From NCBI GenBank assembly GCA_964036045.1, contig OZ038382.1, forward strand, positions 105,733,007 to 105,797,006: DNA of 64,000 bases. Direction: 5' to 3'. How positions within the stretch are numbered: the first letter of the stretch is position 1; each line of letters opens with the position of its first letter. Both the position numbers and the translations under genes were made by a program. Below the pieces are notes generated by a model. It did not search any database, was not told the origin of the DNA, and saw only the letters and a program-made list of their open reading frames with translations. The DNA is from Eutreptiella sp. 'Long Island Sound 2002'. Its lineage: Eukaryota > Euglenozoa > Euglenophyceae > Eutreptiales > Eutreptiaceae. Shown here one piece after another: positions 50,815 through 59,221 of this stretch.

Positions 50815-51942
50815 ACAGGACGGCCTCAACGTGCCCAAAAGCAAGGACAAAAACGATCCGTTGTGGCTGCAAGCGCGCCCGTGTCCTACCCGCGAGACAA
50901 CGAGTGGTTGCAGGATAGGCATGTGATCACCTTCTTGGCAGAGCAGGCGTACCTCAACATTGTGGACGAGCCGTTGGCATGGAACTACCTTGTGCGGGCC
51001 ATTATGCGGCACCGCAAAATGACGGAGGCCAATGCCAGGAAATTGGTTGCAGCGGCGCCACTTCATGTTGCTGAATTCGGAGACCCATGACGTAGAGCGT
51101 GGTCGGCAGCAGGGCGTTCATTGGTTTGTGGCTGCCTTTGACAGCCGTAAGGTTCGGGAGGCGGGCTTTATTGTGTTTTCATGGGATCCCAAAGCCTCTG
51201 AGGAGTACATGTCCAGCTTCTTGGAGTCTTGTAAAGAGAATGATATTGAAGTGCGAGCCACAGCACTCGGGCATCAGCCCGTAGGCGACAATTGGACCTT
51301 TGCGTACCATTCCCTTGGCTATAAATGCCTCTTGCACGCACTGAAATAGGGACAAACCTAGGAGCATTGGTATTGCCACCGATGGCTGCCGATTTCATCG
51401 GGCAGGTCCAGGCATGCTTGAGGGAGGCGGCAATGACTAGTTCTGATACGGTAGATGAAACGTTGTCCGCAGTAACAGGTGCCGTTGCCTCGGTCTGCGT
51501 GAACACCCAACTGTGGCTTGCGGAAATGCATGGAGTCCCCCCAACATTTTGTTGGGTACAAGTCAAAGTGGTGGGCAAAAAATGCCAAGGATTGGTCCCT
51601 TTGGAATATGTCCGACCACCTTACGCGAAGGTTCGGGCACCGTTGAAGCACTTGTTTGCCGCGATGACAGCACAAATGCAGCGCATTTGTGGAAGGAGAC
51701 CTAAAACGAACCACCCGTCCCCTGCCCATGCCCCAGAACCCAGCCGATCCACTCCCTCCGCATTGGAACATGCCCGTGCCCAAGTCTCAGAACGCAGCCC
51801 GTCCCCTTCCCCTCCCGTGGAGCATGGCCCTGCACAGGTCCCAAAACCCAGCCCATCCCCCTCCTCTCCGTTGCACGGTCCATCAGTCAAGTCAGTGCTC
51901 AAGGATTTGCATCGCAAAGCCTCAAAGGGCGACAAAGTGTGA
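50815..51942 (+). pseudogene. C48/Ulp1-like protease segment of the MULE, frameshifted
   Basis: Three overlapping frames together resemble the SUMO-protease-like (C48) accessory gene carried by some MULEs. NEWLQDRHVITFLAEQAYLN (about 50,900) fits the start of a Ulp1 domain. HWFVAAFD (His at 51,119), FSWDP (Asp at 51,185) and GHQPVGDNWT (Gln at 51,275) give the expected His-Asp-Gln order. The nucleophile position reads F-A-Y-H-S-L (TTT at 51,299) where Cys-Gly would be expected, so it should be inactive. Frames change near 51,075 and 51,340; the last part (GTNLGALVLPPMAADFIGQV) ends in a Ser/Pro-rich tail and TGA at 51,940. Short introns instead of frameshifts are possible. The family call rests on motif order only. 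Confidence 0.5.
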
Positions 51943-51945
51943 GCA

Positions 51946-52512
51946 GTGTTCACTCACCACTTGCGTACAGGGGACAAGGGTTATTTGCATTGGGGTAAGG
52001 TGCTCGCGGTGGAGGGCTCTGAGTGCACAGTCAAGTGGCAGACTGATAAGAAACCCAGTTCTCATTCCATTGCAGATGTGTATCTTACTGAGGCAGCTAG
52101 CTGCATGGGCTGCTTTTTCACAATATTCCAAATTCTGATAGTGCATCAGAGGCCCCTTTGTATCCAGACTTTGTATCGAGACCACGAAGCTACAGGCCCA
52201 AAAACGTCCCTGCGCTCAGCTGCACAGGTGAATACCCAGCCAGGGACATCGCAAAGTCGTGAAGCCTTGTACATCAACAAGAAACGTTTTGAGCTGCCCG
52301 TGGGGTACACTGGCACCCTGCGCCACGACCAACAGAAATGTGATGAGTTCTGGAAGGTCAGTGTACATGACAAGCGCAAGTCTTCTGAGATCCGCCTTTC
52401 ACCTGCGAACCAGGCACGCGCAAAGGCCTTTGAAAAATTGACGGGCCAGAAGTTTTCCAAAGAGCAGCGTGTCTTTCTGCGGGTGTGTGGTCAGTACATG
52501 AAACAAGAATGA
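51946..52512 (+). CDS. Unrecognised MULE protein, possible SH3/Tudor-like N-terminus
   Basis: This 188-codon frame directly follows, in the same frame, the TGA of the protease-like segment; there is no ATG at its start, and the first codon given is GTG. It begins GDKGYLHWGKVLAVEGSECT and continues VKWQTDKKPSSHSIADVYLT, an alternating-strand pattern like small SH3/Tudor-type barrels (inference, low). The C-terminal 80 residues are basic (KVSVHDKRKSSEIRLSPANQ). It could be the tail of the preceding protein if the TGA region is spliced: GTGAGC stands at 51,939 and an AG at 51,970, but that intron would be only 32 bp. It ends in TGA. Confidence 0.35.
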   Translation: MFTHHLRTGDKGYLHWGKVLAVEGSECTVKWQTDKKPSSHSIADVYLTEAASCMGCFFTIFQILIVHQRPLCIQTLYRDHEATGPKTSLRSAAQVNTQPGTSQSREALYINKKRFELPVGYTGTLRHDQQKCDEFWKVSVHDKRKSSEIRLSPANQARAKAFEKLTGQKFSKEQRVFLRVCGQYMKQE

Positions 52513-52599
52513 CAGTGATCCCCACTGTTTGCCTGTCCACACAAGCAGTGTGTCGTGGTTGCTGAGTGGGGACCGCTTTTCAGACGCAGAGTGATCCAG

Positions 52600-53040
52600 C
52601 CAGGTTTTTTCTGCTCATTTCTTCTGCATTGCAAAGTGCCACCCACCTTCCTGTACATGGCTGCAGTGTCTGACAGCCATAGTCCTCAACTCCTGGGACA
52701 TTTGCATCCCAACACATCCGATCCTGCATTGTATGCTCACTTTCTGGAGCTTTGGCAGTCTGCCCAGTCGGTCCCCAGTTCCAAATTCCTTGCTCAGATT
52801 TTGTTCACAGCGAGGTTTTTTCACAGTTTTTTTTTGCGCATTTCTTCTGCAGTGCATTGTGCCACCCACGTGCCTGTGCTGCAGTGTCTGCCAGCCATAG
52901 TGATCAACTCCTGAGAACCCTACATTCAACACTTCCGTTCCTGCACTATATGCTCATTTTTTGCAGCCTTTGTTGTCTGCCCAGTCAGTCCCAACGTTCA
53001 GATTCCTTGCTCAGACTTTGTTTAGAGGCATTATTCGGTG
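52600..53040 (+). repeat. Two tandem copies of a 223-bp repeat in the MULE 3' region
   Basis: CATTTCTTCTGCA starts at 52,616 and 52,839. Later words recur in order: TGCCACCCAC, GCAGTGTCTG, CAGCCATAGT, CAACTCCTG, TCTGCCCAGTC and TTCCTTGCTCAGA. The copies have diverged by perhaps a fifth. From 53,041 to 53,529 I see only T-rich unique sequence with no coding frame of note. Confidence 0.85.
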
Positions 53041-53529
53041 CGCAAAGCCGAGTGGCATTGCCCCGTAGAGGTTGTTTTCAACCACTACTCAGTGGGTGCA
53101 CAATTTTCCCCATAATTTCATGCTCAAGTTTTGCTCGTTTCAAATATCTTCAGGTGCACACAGGGAGGGATGCTGCTTCTGTATTTGTTTGGCATTTCCA
53201 AAAATCCACGGCATTTTAGCCCTTCTCCACAAGGAAGGCGTCTTGTGCATCAGTTGCACAGTGGCATGTCCCGACGCCATCAAGTGGGTTACATCATCTT
53301 CACGTAATGTGGTGTGTACTGCAAAAGCACGTTCTGCAAGTGCTCAGCCATCTGCTCCGGTCTTGTTGGCATTCTTTACCGTTCTTTGCTTTGTACCTTG
53401 TTTTGCAGGGGTCGCCTCAGGAATGTGGATGATTCGTCCGGTGGGGTGCCCCTAGGAACTGCATTTTTGCCTCCCCTCCCCACCCCTGCCTTCGTGTTCT
53501 CTTAGTTTACCAAAATCTCACTTTTTACC

Positions 53530-53796
53530 CGGCCATCTGAAAAAAAAGATTCTGCTTTTTTGACGTTTTTAAACGTGCGAATGACTTTTTTTTTAGATTT
53601 TGGGTTTTGTTGGAATCTTATTTTTTAGTAGGGAATCTTTTTTTTTAGATGCGAAATCTTTTTTTAAAATGTTTTTGCTCATTTTTTCGCTGTTTTTGCT
53701 CATTTCTTAGCTGTTTCGACTAAAATTTAAGCACTTTTCTTACATTTTAGCGCATCCCAAAAAAAAGATTTCGCATCTAAAAAAAAAGATTACCCC
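53530..53796. repeat. Right subterminal repeats and inverted terminus of the MULE
   Basis: AAAAAAAAGATT and its complement AATCTTTTTTTT occur about six times in mixed orientation, with ATGCGAAATC words and two TTTTTGCTCATTT repeats near 53,680. The outermost sequence, read inward on the minus strand, parallels the left end of the element. Confidence 0.8.
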
Positions 53797-53807
53797 GTAC
53801 GTGGTGG
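53797..53807 (+). repeat. Right target-site duplication of the Mutator-like element
   Basis: GTACGTGGTGG, two mismatches from the left copy at 47,690-47,700. On the LINE strand it encodes the H-H-V following the endonuclease Asp. Confidence 0.65.
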
Positions 53808-54640
53808 TCTAAGAGGAGTGTACTCTCCCAATAGTGGTACAAGGCGATGGTGAAGTGCGCCTCGCTGTGGCAGGCGACCGTGTCGATGCGGGAGCGCACG
53901 GCAACTTGAGAGCAGGAGTATGTACCCTGCGGGACCGGGTGAAGGTCCACCAAGTCCTTGAGGTTGAACGCCCTCAGGAATGTGTGGTAGCCCGTATCCT
54001 CGGGGCGCGGAGTCCCCCTGTCCGCTGGTCGGACCACCAAGTTGCCGTCGGTGAACACCAGGACGGTTGTTGGGTCCACCAGGCAGGTGATCTCCCGCCA
54101 GATGTCTGCCCACCATCTCACATACGGCTCTACGCCAATGTTGATCTAGGGGGCGTGGGCCGCCAGCACATGATGTCGACCCCACGCGTCAATACCTCCA
54201 TAAGGAGGGCGTTGGCATCCTCTTTGCTCCAGAGGAGGGATGCCCGGGTGGTTATCCCCACGCGGACATATACCTCCAGGCCTGCCCCCGTGGTGCCATG
54301 GGCGGGGAGCAAGACCTGCCGGGCGTAGTCGTGGAAGGGGGGGTCCTTAGGGCCTGCCCGGGACTGGGCCTTGGTAAGGCCGAGGATGGTGGGGCGGAGC
54401 GCCGCCATGTGCAGGGCCTGCGCCAGGAGGTTGAACCAGAGGTACCCCATGGCGTGCACGTCCTCCGGGGCGCCCTGAATTCTGGGACTGCGAGGGGCCA
54501 GGGTGCTCCGGCCCGGGTCTGGCTCCGTGGGAGCGGGCCCGTCCAAAGGGTCTGTGCTCCTCGCTGAGTCGCTAGCCACCTCCTGGGTTGTTCGCAGGTC
54601 ACGCCCGATGAGGCCAAAATCGTGGTCAGGGAAGGGGTCC
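53797..54640 (-). CDS. LINE ORF2 APE-type endonuclease
   Basis: It would nick the target DNA to prime reverse transcription. In order: MGYLWFNLLAQALHMAALRP with ILGLTKAQ (the entry strand-helix-strand, where the family has an N and an E); YARQVLLPAHGTTGAGLEVY; then, after a 2-bp CAT/CAT microduplication near 54,167 shifts the frame, VLAAHAP-TAG-INIG and YVRWWADIW; VLVFTDGNLVV (the D-x-N element); LKDLVDLHPVPQGTYSC; VRSRIDTV (R-I-D); and LLLDHHV (the D-H element) at the MULE junction. The TAG at 54,146 sits inside this conserved block. Order and spacing fit LINE endonucleases. The entry Asn/Glu are not clear-cut, so activity cannot be judged. Confidence 0.72.
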
Positions 54641-55872
54641 CTGCCGGGCGCTCGCCAGTGAGCCTGGGGACTACCCGATCCCGCAGGGCCGGGGCCTGCG
54701 CACCCAGGACCTTGAAGCCAATTGGCTTGGCAGGCTGGAGAGCCCGGACGTAGCTCACCCACGAGGCGCTCCAGCCCTTCCGGTCGGCTTCGTGGAGCTG
54801 CTGGGCCCCCAGGGCCAAGGGGACCAAGACAAGTCCTCCCCGACCCTGTCGTAGGTGGCCTTGGCCACCATGGGCGTAGCAATGATCAAGGGCTTGCCCC
54901 CGGGCGGGGTGAGGGTGGCCTTGTGGTCCCCAATGTCCAGGCTTGCCGTGTCGACCGGGGCGTACCGGTCTCCCCGCTTGACGCAGATGTGGACCGGGGG
55001 GGCGGGGGGGGGGGGGGGGCTTCGGGGGCACCCCGCGGGACAAGCACCTGGCATTGGCATACCAGCACCAGGGCCCGGGTATCCGGGGAACCGCCCGGGG
55101 CGGGGGCGGGGCCAGGCATGAACATATGCCATGGCCTGGAGCCACCATCCACGGCACGTGCTGCCCTTGGGGGTGGGGAGGCGGAGCTCAACCCTTCCCC
55201 CGATAACGTAATATACCGTGATCCCAAGTCCCGGCGGGTGAGGGGCCGGGATGGCTTCTCCCTCCCAGCTCGAGAGGGAGAAGGAGGGGACCCCCAGGGT
55301 GAAGCCCACGAGCTGGAGCAGCTCGCGGGTCCGCTTGGCATATTGGGCCAGGAGGTGGGAGAGGCCCTCTCCTTCTGGGGAATGGGGGCCAGGGAGGGGG
55401 GTGGTGTCCTGGCCCGCCGCACGCATGCGGCGCCCGACCGCCGACAGGCACTCGCTGTCCAGGAAGACATCGGCGTCCATGGCCTTGCAGGGGTTCGCCT
55501 CCTCCAGGGCGGCGTCGGCGATGAGCGCCGCCAGGCGGGACTCTTGCAGGCTCACACCGCCCGTTGGGTTATCGATGGGGCCAGTAGCCGGCGGCTCGAG
55601 GTCCTCATCGGACGTGTCCGCCGGCTACGAGGGCTCTGGAGGGCTGAGGGCGTCCGTGTCGTCATCGAGCAGGCCAGCCAGTTGGGTGGCCGTGCCCTGG
55701 GACGCATCCACATCAACAGGGGCGGGGGGGGCGGAGGGGCCTCCGCCGCGCGCGAAGCCCCAGTGTCGAGGGCGGGTGAGGCAACACTGGGTTGCTCACC
55801 TGGGGCATGCCCAGGTAGCGGTCCTCCTTCGAGGGCCGGCTTTGCAGCAGCCTCTCCCGCCTCCGGGGTGTG
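54641..55872 (-). CDS. LINE ORF2 N-terminal region, acidic then Pro-rich
   Basis: The best frame starts near 55,730 (LAGLLDDDTDALSPPEPS), crosses a TAG at 55,625 and continues PADTSDEDLEPPATGPIDNP and SRLAALIADAALEEANPCKA. Further on it has a proline stretch near 55,000 and CVKRGDRYAPVDTASLDIGD. Near 54,840 it moves one base to VPLALGAQQLHEADRKGWSA, and near 54,640 to the endonuclease frame. Upstream of 55,730 another frame (HTPEAGEAAAKPALEGG) is used, and the switch falls at a C-rich run. I recognise no domain. A plus-strand frame of 391 codons over the same bases is compositional only. Confidence 0.5.
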
Positions 55873-56129
55873 TGTACCCTTCGTGAACGGCCGTTAAGTG
55901 GCCGTTTGAATAATTGCGTGAATTTCACGTGAATTTACCCAAATTTTGAGGTTTTTGGGGGAAAATGCCATATTCTTGGTTCATTTCAAGGGCTTTGAGG
56001 GGCCAAAATTCCTCCCCTAGCTTTGTTACGCATCATCCAATCAAAGTCCCGCCCCAAAAGCATGCATCATGACCGCACCGTGCCCAAAACGAGAGGTGCC
56101 GGAACCCGGCAAGCCTGTAGCCGATTCAC

Positions 56130-56192
56130 AGCCGTGAATTCACGTGAGTTCGTACGAATTTCGTACGAATTTCACGTGAACTCACGTGATTT
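56130..56192. repeat. Left palindromic array of the 1.3-kb element
   Basis: It contains GTGAATTCAC, TCACGTGAGTTC with its complement GAACTCACGTGA, and two TTCGTACGAA words. The block as a whole is an imperfect palindrome. Confidence 0.85.
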
Positions 56193-56302
56193 TACACAAA
56201 TGTTACCCGTGTGCACCCCTTGATTTGTCCTCACACCCCTAGTAAGCCCCCCAGCATGCACCCCGGTCACAGGCAACAATGGTTTGGGTTCGTAAGGTCA
56301 TC

Positions 56303-56832
56303 TCATGTCCGTCTCTTGCGGCACCGGAACCGCCGCTGTAGAGTCTGAAGGTGCTGCATTTCGGTTAGAAGCCGTCTTCTTGTGCGGCTTGCATACGTTT
56401 GTACACTTATGGGCCCTTGCCCATGTTGAGCACTTTTGGTCGCATCCCACCCATGCAACCAAAGGCTATCGTCAATGGTGTGGTTGTCCACAACCACTTG
56501 CACCCCTAGTCTCCCCCGGAGGAGGCTTAGGCCCCCGCTGTTGCGCAATATGCGCTTCAGCCTCTGGTACTTCCCTCCATGGCAAAGCAGGAGAACTTTG
56601 ACAAGATTCTCCACTTCTTTGCAAAATAATACATGTGGTCGATCCAAAGATGCGTCCACAGAAGTTTGCCCCACTGGAGCTCATTGTGGGCAGCGCCCAT
56701 GGCTATGCTATGGTTCCGGAGCCGCCCCAAGTCGGCCCCGGAGAACCATGCGGAACGCCACGCCTATACACACATGCTTGCAAAATTCTCCCACCACGTT
56801 TTGCACACCGACTCCCAACTTGGAAAGGAGGG
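56303..56832 (-). pseudogene. Unknown transposon-like protein (copy 2), frameshifted
   Basis: It is homologous to the plus-strand gene at 38.2 kb. From the start: SWESVCKTWWENFASM, FSGADLGRLRN, GKLLWTHLWIDHMYYF, FSCFAMEG, then after a one-base shift at a G-rich stretch near 56,575, QRLKRILRNSGGLSLL and VVVDNHTIDDSLWLHGW. It ends in TGA at 56,303. A TAG at 56,764 lies in the homologous part, opposite Val of copy 1. The C-termini of the two copies differ completely after the GWD motif. Because it sits in a small inverted-repeat element, it is probably part of that element's former transposase, which is an inference. The family is not recognised. Confidence 0.6.
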
Positions 56833-56975
56833 TAAATTCATACGAATTTCGTACGAAATTCGTACCAATTTCGTACGAATTCGTACGAAATTCGTGCGAA
56901 TTTCACATTCTCGTGAATCTGTGAATCTAGCGTGAATTTCTGCGTGAATTTAGGTGCGTGAATTTCACATTCACG
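56833..56975. repeat. Right palindromic array of the 1.3-kb element
   Basis: TTCGTACGAA and ACGAAATTCGT words repeat from 56,838 to about 56,900, followed by GTGAATTTC and GTGAATCT repeats. The same vocabulary is found in the left array. Confidence 0.85.
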
Positions 56976-57174
56976 CGAATCTCACCAAATGTGTTAAACC
57001 ATGCGGGGACTTTAAACCTCTAAATTGCACCTATTTGTTGCATCTTACTTTGGGCGAAGGTAGCACGACAAAAGCACACGATAGCACCAAGTTACGAGCA
57101 AAACACAGCAAAATTGGGTGAAATTCACGGTACCGTGAATCTCGGATTCAAACGGCCGGTTCACGAAGGGTACA

Positions 57175-58606
57175 TGGGGGGCACTGGTCGCATGGGCTGG
57201 GGCGCCACAAGCGACAGACGTCACACCAATCCACGGTTGGTTCCCCCGGGGGGCTGTCTCCTGCCGGGGTAGCTGAAGCCCCAGCACCTTTTGGGGCCTG
57301 GGGGGCCAGGGCCCGGTCGGTGGGCGCCGGTTGGTGCGCCACAGGAGTTGGGGGTCTGCGAGAGCCTGATGCGGGTCCATCGCACGGACACCGGTGTCCA
57401 AGAGAACCTGGGACATGTCCACAGCCGTGGACTCCGGGGGCCCGTGCCTCGGCGTGCGCGGTCGCCGGCTTGTCGGAGCCGCACCCAGTGTCGGGGCCGC
57501 TAGGTGGCCCGGCAGCTGCCGGTATGCGCCGGCGCAGCCGGCTGGTTCGGCTATCGGCGGCCACCCGTTGCTGTGCAGGCGGGCTCACATGGGCCGTGGC
57601 GAGTGCCTGCCGCAGCTCAGGGGCCGCCGCCCTGCCCTCAGGCCCTGCCCCTGGGGCTGGGGGTGGGGGCACCTGCTGCGCCATTGGGCGTGCAGGGGGG
57701 GGCGGGCTCTGTGGTAAGGGGCGGGCGGTGTCATCGGCCGCGTCGGCGGTCGGTACCCGGGGAGGCGGCTGTGCCTGTGCATGCTGCACTTGCGGCGGCC
57801 AGCTCACGGCATCGGCTATAAGGAGCCGGACATCCGCGTGCGTTAGAGGGGGGCGGTCCGCGTGCTGGGGGGCAACCGTGGCGGGGAACCGTGGGGGCAA
57901 CCGTCTCCCCCCCATGGAAGGCCTCCGCCACCCCCTCCGCTCCATCAAGACACATGAAGTGGTCTGCAAGGTGACGGCGGGACCATCCAGTGGGGAGGCT
58001 CCGGATATGCAGGATGGTCAGCGGATCCGCGGCGCGGGGCCGCTGAGGGGCTTGTGTCGCTGTGTCAGGGGGGGCATAGCCCGGGTCTCGGAGACCTGGG
58101 GTGATCTAGGTTATGCCGGCACGACGTTTCTGGGGCGTGCGTGGTCCTTCATCCCGGGGTGGCGGTGCCTGCTGCGTACGGGGGGCCAAGAGGCCTGGCA
58201 TCGCTTGGGTGCCCGCAAGAGCGTGCGCCGGCGGCCTGTGCGGGGTGCCCGAGGGCGGCTGTGCTGCAGGCTGCCGGTCTTTCCTATCCTTGCGGTGGCG
58301 CTTGCACGGGGGTTCGTCCCGCGGCACATGCAGGGGGCGGGCGTCGGGAGCAGTGCGGGGCTCCCATTGCGGCCGGCGCCCCTGTCCGACGCATCATATC
58401 GCAGGCGCCTAGGTGTATCTGGGCTAGGGGATCGGCGTCGGTGCCGGTTGTCGGGGTCTGGCCGCCCCCGGCTTGCCCCGGGGGCGGAGCCGGGCGGGTG
58501 ACGGCGGGGGCGGTCATCCCGCCTGGCGGGGGTGTGGTCTCTGCCCCTTGCGGTGGGGGCTCGGCCCCCGGAGGCACGCTCCTCGGACCGGCGCTCATAA
58601 TACGGC
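57175..58606 (-). CDS. LINE ORF1, Arg-rich part, RRM-like segment and Cys knuckle
   Basis: From the upstream end: a charged stretch (YYERRSEERASGGRAP, ARRDDRPRRH, RRRSPSPDTPRRLRYD), then KRHRKDRKDRQ, a TAG at 58,106 between KRRAGIT and ITPGLRDPGYAPPD, and then LTILHIRSLPTGWSRRHLAD with LDGAEGVAEAFHGGE. The last resembles the first strand and helix of an RNA-recognition motif, common in LINE ORF1 proteins (inference). Proline/alanine-rich sequence follows, and the region ends with WCDVCRLWRPSPCDQC, a C-x2-C...C-x2-C knuckle next to the 1.3-kb insertion. The frame shifts at least three times, one at a seven-C run near 58,610. ORF1 proteins coat the LINE RNA. The long plus-strand frame at 57,320-58,501 is only the GC-rich complement. 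Confidence 0.5.
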
Positions 58607-59221
58607 TCAGGGGGGGGCGGTAAGGCCGGCGGTAGGCCGTACGGCCATCTTTGCCGGGGCTCTCATAGCCGTGGCCTCGGCGGTCCTCCCGTGGGTCCTG
58701 TCGGGGGAGCGGGATCGGCGGTAGGTTGCCCCTGGGGGCCGGCGCGGCGCCTCTGTAGGCGCTGGGGGGCGACGGTCCTCCCGGGGCTCCGTCGTACGCA
58801 ACAGCGCCGCCCGCAGCGCCGGCGCCCCCTCGCCGACCACGTCAGGGGCGGGGCCCTGTGGCCCGGGGATTCCCGCTGAAGGGGGCGGAGGGTTTTCGGT
58901 GCGGCGGTCTAGGCCCGCCACGTGGCCCCGTAGGTAAGCCAACTCCAAGTCGCGGTGGTCCGGGGGCGGTACAGGCGGGAGCGGCGAGGGCGGCAGGGGG
59001 GGGGGGGGCTGGGGCAGCCCATATCGCGGTTCCCGCAGATAGTATGCCGGGTAGGTCGGCTGGGAGTGGACCTCTACGAGCGGCTGGTGGGGTGTGTAGG
59101 GACTGTGGGTATAGTGGGGGGGGGGGGCATATGCCGTGGACCCCGCGGGGTGTGGTGCAGGCGGGCCCCCGGGGATGGGAGGGCGCTGCACGTAAGGGGT
59201 GGCCGGTGTTGTCGAGAACAA
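58607..59221 (-). CDS. LINE ORF1 N-terminal part, Pro/Tyr-rich
   Basis: This frame of about 204 codons starts near 59,221 with a Pro/Tyr/His-rich low-complexity region (around YAPPPHYTHSPYTPHQP), then HRDLELAYLRGHVAGLDRRT, which could form a short helix. It passes into Arg/Pro-rich sequence. Its formal TGA at 58,607 lies next to a seven-C run, and the coherent charged protein continues in the neighbouring frame, so the true ORF1 probably runs on. The start codon is not certain. Composition agrees with a disordered ORF1 N-terminus, and no domain is recognised. Confidence 0.4.
   Translation of the reverse strand: MFSTTPATPYVQRPPIPGGPPAPHPAGSTAYAPPPHYTHSPYTPHQPLVEVHSQPTYPAYYLREPRYGLPQPPPPLPPSPLPPVPPPDHRDLELAYLRGHVAGLDRRTENPPPPSAGIPGPQGPAPDVVGEGAPALRAALLRTTEPREDRRPPAPTEAPRRPPGATYRRSRSPDRTHGRTAEATAMRAPAKMAVRPTAGLTAPP

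Larger units (their letters stand above)
47701..53796 (+). mobile_element. Mutator-like (MULE) DNA transposon, 6.1 kb, inserted in the LINE
   Basis: The 6,096-bp segment is flanked by an 11-bp imperfect direct repeat. The ends are imperfect inverted repeats: a T run followed by ATGCGAATCTT on the left, and the same order with ATGCGAAATCTT on the right when read inward. Inside both ends are AT-rich subterminal repeats built on AAAAAAAAAGATT. It encodes a MULE-type DDE transposase on the plus strand (opposite to the LINE) plus protease-like and unknown coding segments. The insertion splits the LINE between endonuclease and RT, and removing it restores the LINE frame. Terminal and target repeats have diverged, so the insertion is not very recent. 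Confidence 0.8.
55873..57174. mobile_element. 1.3-kb DNA transposon with 16-bp terminal inverted repeats, inserted in the LINE
   Basis: TGTACCCTTCGTGAAC at 55,873 is the exact reverse complement of GTTCACGAAGGGTACA ending at 57,174; a CGGCCGTTTGAAT element extends the similarity with gaps. The internal flanks hold palindromic arrays built on TTCGTACGAA, TCACGTGA and GTGAATTTCAC. The core (56,303-56,832) is a broken copy of the unknown gene at 38.2 kb. A clear target duplication was not found; a 2-bp CA is possible. On the LINE strand it lies just after CDVCRLWRPSPCDQCPP, and removing it leads into HTPEAGEAAAK in the same frame. Confidence 0.75.

Noticed and set aside
51347-51349. TAG at the end of the His-containing protease frame as another readthrough codon
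   Set aside because: Reading on gives no coherent protein, whereas the neighbouring frame does, so a frameshift or intron is the better explanation.
54722-55897. 391-codon plus-strand frame
   Set aside because: It lies antisense to the LINE ORF2 N-terminus, where the minus strand shows coherent acidic and domain-like protein.
57320-58501. 393-codon plus-strand frame
   Set aside because: It is the complement of the Arg/Pro-rich LINE ORF1, with low-complexity Gly/Ala/Arg composition and no domain.
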